Position numbers and translations under genes: made by a program
From: Methylorubrum populi
GTDB lineage: Bacteria; Pseudomonadota; Alphaproteobacteria; Rhizobiales; Beijerinckiaceae
DNA: 64,000 bases
Direction of reading: 5' to 3'
Assembly: GCA_036946625.1 (NCBI GenBank)
Contig: JAQIIU010000002.1
Location: 186,001-250,000, forward strand
Shown here: positions 61,924-64,000 of the stretch, piece by piece
Position numbering within the stretch: the first letter of the stretch is position 1
How the letters are laid out: the number at the start of each line of letters is the position of its first letter
The notes under the pieces: generated by a model
The model's database searches: none
Told to the model about the DNA's origin: nothing
The model's input: the letters and a program-made list of their open reading frames with translations, nothing else

Positions 61924-62703
61924 ATGAGCGCAAGCGCAGGCCAAGATGCGGGCGACCAAGCGAATTACGCCCTGTTCCTCGATTTCGACGGCACCCTGGT
62001 CGAGATCGCCCCGCGTCCCGACGCGGTGCAGGTCGATCCCGGTCTCGTGCCCGCCCTGGAACGCCTGCGCGAGCGGCTCGGCGGGGCGCTCGCCGTGGTG
62101 ACGGGACGGCCGGTCGCGGTGATCGACGCGTTCCTCGGGCCCGCCCGCTTCGACGTGGCCGGCCTGCACGGGGTCGAGCGCCGGGTCGACGGCCGGCTCA
62201 GCGGCGGCCGGCCGGAGGATCACCCGGACCTGCGCGCCGGCGTCGAGCGGCTCCACGCGGAGACGGCGCGCTACGAGGCCGTGCTGATCGAGGACAAGGG
62301 GGCCTCGGTCGCGGTGCACTGGCGGCTCGCCGCGCCGGGCGACGCGCGGGCGGCCGAAGACATCGTCAAGGCGGTGGCGGCCGATCTCGGGGCCGCCTAC
62401 CGGCTCCAGCTCGGCAAGGCGGTCGGCGAGATCGTGCCGGCGAGCGCCACCAAGGGCCACGCCATCCGCGCCTTCCTGGAGACCGGCCCCTATGCCGGCC
62501 GCCGGGCGATCTTCCTGGGCGACGACCGCACCGACGAGATCGCCTTCGCCTCCGTCAACGAGGATGGCGGGATCAGCGTGCGCATCGGCGACGGGGATAC
62601 CGTGGCAGCCCGCCGCCTCGCCGGCCCGGCCGAGGTGCGCGCCCTGATCGCGGCCTGGGCCGACGGCGCACCGATCGACCCCGGGGCGCTGCCCGCCGCC
62701 TGA
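61924..62703 (+). CDS. otsB: trehalose-6-phosphate phosphatase
   Basis: HAD-superfamily phosphatase (259 residues) releasing trehalose. Seen: DFDGTLVEI with both catalytic Asp, TGRPVAVIDAFLG, GLHGVERR, the cap residues ALIEDKGASVAVHWR (here VLIEDKGASVAVHWR) and GDDRTDEIAF. The synthase otsA is not in the window; trehalose is a stress protectant in this group. glk follows at 80 bases on the same strand. Confidence 0.93.
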   Translation: MSASAGQDAGDQANYALFLDFDGTLVEIAPRPDAVQVDPGLVPALERLRERLGGALAVVTGRPVAVIDAFLGPARFDVAGLHGVERRVDGRLSGGRPEDHPDLRAGVERLHAETARYEAVLIEDKGASVAVHWRLAAPGDARAAEDIVKAVAADLGAAYRLQLGKAVGEIVPASATKGHAIRAFLETGPYAGRRAIFLGDDRTDEIAFASVNEDGGISVRIGDGDTVAARRLAGPAEVRALIAAWADGAPIDPGALPAA

Positions 62704-62783
62704 AAGGTCGTCCGGCGCTTGCCGAGCGACGGCCGGGCCCTCTGTTAAGATCGCGGCAAAGGCTTGCGAGAAGCGAGAGGCGG

Positions 62784-63785
62784 ATGTTCGAATTCCCGGT
62801 GCTGATCGGCGATGTCGGCGGAACGAATGCCCGCTTCGGCCTGATCGAGACGAAGGGCGCGGCGCCCCGGATCCTCTCCCGCGAAGCGACGGCTGGCCAT
62901 TCCGACCCGAGCGCTGCGATCCGCGCTTCGCTCGGTGCGTGCGATGCGCCCGCGCCGCGCTCGGCGATCCTGGCGATCGCCGGCCGGGTCGATGCGCCGG
63001 CCGTGCAACTCACCAACGCCGACTGGCGGGTGGACGCGGCCGCGATCGGGCGGGATTTCGGGCTCGCACGGGTCGCCCTGGTCAACGATTACGTGCCGGT
63101 CGCGGCGGGCGCCGCCGGCATCGAACCCGACGACCTCACCCCGATCGGCCCGGAGACGAGCGACACGCGCGGGCCCCGCCTCGTGCTCGGGCCCGGCACC
63201 GGCTTCGGCGCCGCCGCCCTGATCCCCTACGAGGACCGCCTCGCCGTCGTCTCGACCGAGGCCGGCCACACCGATCTCGGCCCGACCGACGCGGAGGAGG
63301 CCGAGATCTGGCCGGCGGTCGAGCGCGTCGGGGGCCGCGTGACCGTGGAGACGCTGCTCTCCGGCTCGGGGCTGGCGCGGCTGCACGCGGCGGTCCGCGC
63401 GGTGCGGGCGGGCGGCGACGGCACCCTGCACGACCCGGCCGAGATCACCGAGGCCGGCCTGTCGGGCGAGGACCCGCACGCGCGGGCCGCGCTCGCCCTG
63501 TTCGGCAAGCTTCTGGGCCGCGTCTGCGGGGATCTGGCGCTGACCTTCCTCGCCACCGGCGGCGTCTATATCGGCGGCGGCATCGCCCCGCGGATCGTCC
63601 CGCTGCTGCGGGAGGGCGCGTTCCGCGAGGCCTTCGAGCGCAAGGCGCCCTTCGCGGCGCAGATGCGGACCATCCCCACCAGCGTCATCACCGTGAAGGA
63701 CCCCGCCTTCAGCGGCCTCGCCGCGCTCGCCGGCGAGGGGAGGCGCTTCGTCTATCACGGACAGGCCTGGACGCCGGAGAGCTGA
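62784..63785 (+). CDS. glk: glucokinase
   Basis: A 333-residue ATP-dependent glucokinase of the bacterial Glk family. Seen: phosphate-1 motif GDVGGTNARFGLIE, GRVDAPAVQLTNADW, VNDY catalytic Asp, GPGTGFGAAAL adenosine region, STEAGHTDLGP and GGVYIGGGIAP. Start at 62784 with GAGAGG upstream. With otsB it may salvage glucose from trehalose. Confidence 0.95.
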   Translation: MFEFPVLIGDVGGTNARFGLIETKGAAPRILSREATAGHSDPSAAIRASLGACDAPAPRSAILAIAGRVDAPAVQLTNADWRVDAAAIGRDFGLARVALVNDYVPVAAGAAGIEPDDLTPIGPETSDTRGPRLVLGPGTGFGAAALIPYEDRLAVVSTEAGHTDLGPTDAEEAEIWPAVERVGGRVTVETLLSGSGLARLHAAVRAVRAGGDGTLHDPAEITEAGLSGEDPHARAALALFGKLLGRVCGDLALTFLATGGVYIGGGIAPRIVPLLREGAFREAFERKAPFAAQMRTIPTSVITVKDPAFSGLAALAGEGRRFVYHGQAWTPES

Positions 63786-63916
63786 CGGGACGGCACCGGC
63801 GGGAGACCCTGGCGCCCGCCGAACGGTCTGTTAACCATGGGTCGCGATAAGCTCGCGCGTCCGGCAGGCCTCGTCCCGAGGCGGGCCGGAGCGTGGAGCC
63901 GACCAGAGTCCCGACC

Positions 63917-64000
63917 ATGCGCGCCAAGCCCCTCCTTCGCGCCCGCTTCCTCCTCATCGCCGGGGCGATCGCGCTCCCGGCCGGCGTCCAGGCCGCGCCC
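63917..64000 (+). CDS. start of an exported protein, cut by the window end
   Basis: The last 84 bases encode MRAKPLLRARFLLIAGAIAL followed by PAGVQAAP, a signal peptide with probable cleavage after VQA. The rest of the gene lies outside the window, so nothing more can be said about function. Confidence 0.5.
   Translation, partial: MRAKPLLRARFLLIAGAIALPAGVQAAP

Overview
The window is a GC-rich (roughly 70 %) chromosomal segment of an alphaproteobacterium, most likely a Methylobacterium/Methylorubrum species. The clues are a complete four-subunit NAD-dependent molybdenum formate dehydrogenase of the methylotroph FDH2 type (51-60 kb), a LovK/LovR-like blue-light two-component pair behind a sequence that fits the alphaproteobacterial EcfG stress promoter, and housekeeping genes (uvrB, mutS, mutM, der, argD-argF, xerC, glpK, hrpB) in alphaproteobacterial form. 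No rRNA, tRNA, CRISPR array or prophage was recognised. Because of the high GC, very long open frames lie antisense to most real genes; they were discarded.

Layout. 0.2-2.4 kb: a short-chain dehydrogenase and a dihydrolipoamide-dehydrogenase-like flavoprotein, followed by a broken SRPBCC gene tail. 3.0-5.2 kb: arginine operon argD-argF with a recognisable promoter and a leader hairpin. 5.5-6.4 kb: AraC regulator. 6.7-10.9 kb: a peptide-export locus made of a 72-residue double-glycine precursor with glycine zippers, a divergent HlyD-type adaptor and a C39-peptidase ABC exporter. 10.9-15.5 kb: RidA, glycerophosphodiesterase, and glpK coupled to an exported MetX-like hydrolase. 15.5-18.0 kb: a small cassette (membrane protein, winged-helix regulator, UPP synthase, ankyrin protein) carrying two copies of one palindrome. 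18.2-18.8 kb: Phd/VapC toxin-antitoxin pair. 18.9-22.8 kb: uvrB and two envelope-type proteins. 23.3-27.1 kb: hybrid histidine kinase and a soluble PAS chemoreceptor. 27.9-34.7 kb: lipoprotein, mutM, carboxylate-amine ligase, DUF2235 hydrolase, der and a YfgM-like protein. 34.8-36.2 kb: IS4-family insertion with target duplication. 36.5-43.1 kb: NnrU, sialidase-like exported protein, AmpG-EcsC pair, LOV kinase and response regulator. 43.3-51.8 kb: mutS, His-rich exported protein, hrpB, lytic-transglycosylase-like protein, gloA, xerC, small membrane peptide. 51.9-60.2 kb: formate cluster (LysR regulator, OFA-family transporter, fdh2CBAD). 60.5-64 kb: serine hydrolase, otsB, glk, and the start of an exported protein cut by the window end.

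Two families of short dispersed repeats recur in the gaps. Family A (core inverted repeat CCTCATCCTGAGGTGC, full copies about 220 bp with GAGYCTGTTTGAC ends) has five copies; one sits inside the fdh2 operon and another is the target of the IS4 element. Family B (about 170 bp, some copies with GGTATGA/TCATACC ends) has five clear copies and two of a divergent subtype; one separates the LOV kinase from its response regulator.

The best candidate for a little-described system is the peptide locus at 6.7-10.9 kb: the leader fits the C39 double-glycine consensus, the exporter protease triad is intact, and the mature peptide is almost entirely glycine-zipper sequence, reminiscent of the cell-surface Cdz bacteriocins of Caulobacter, yet no partner peptide or immunity gene is recognisable. 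The second is the palindrome-controlled UPP synthase cassette.
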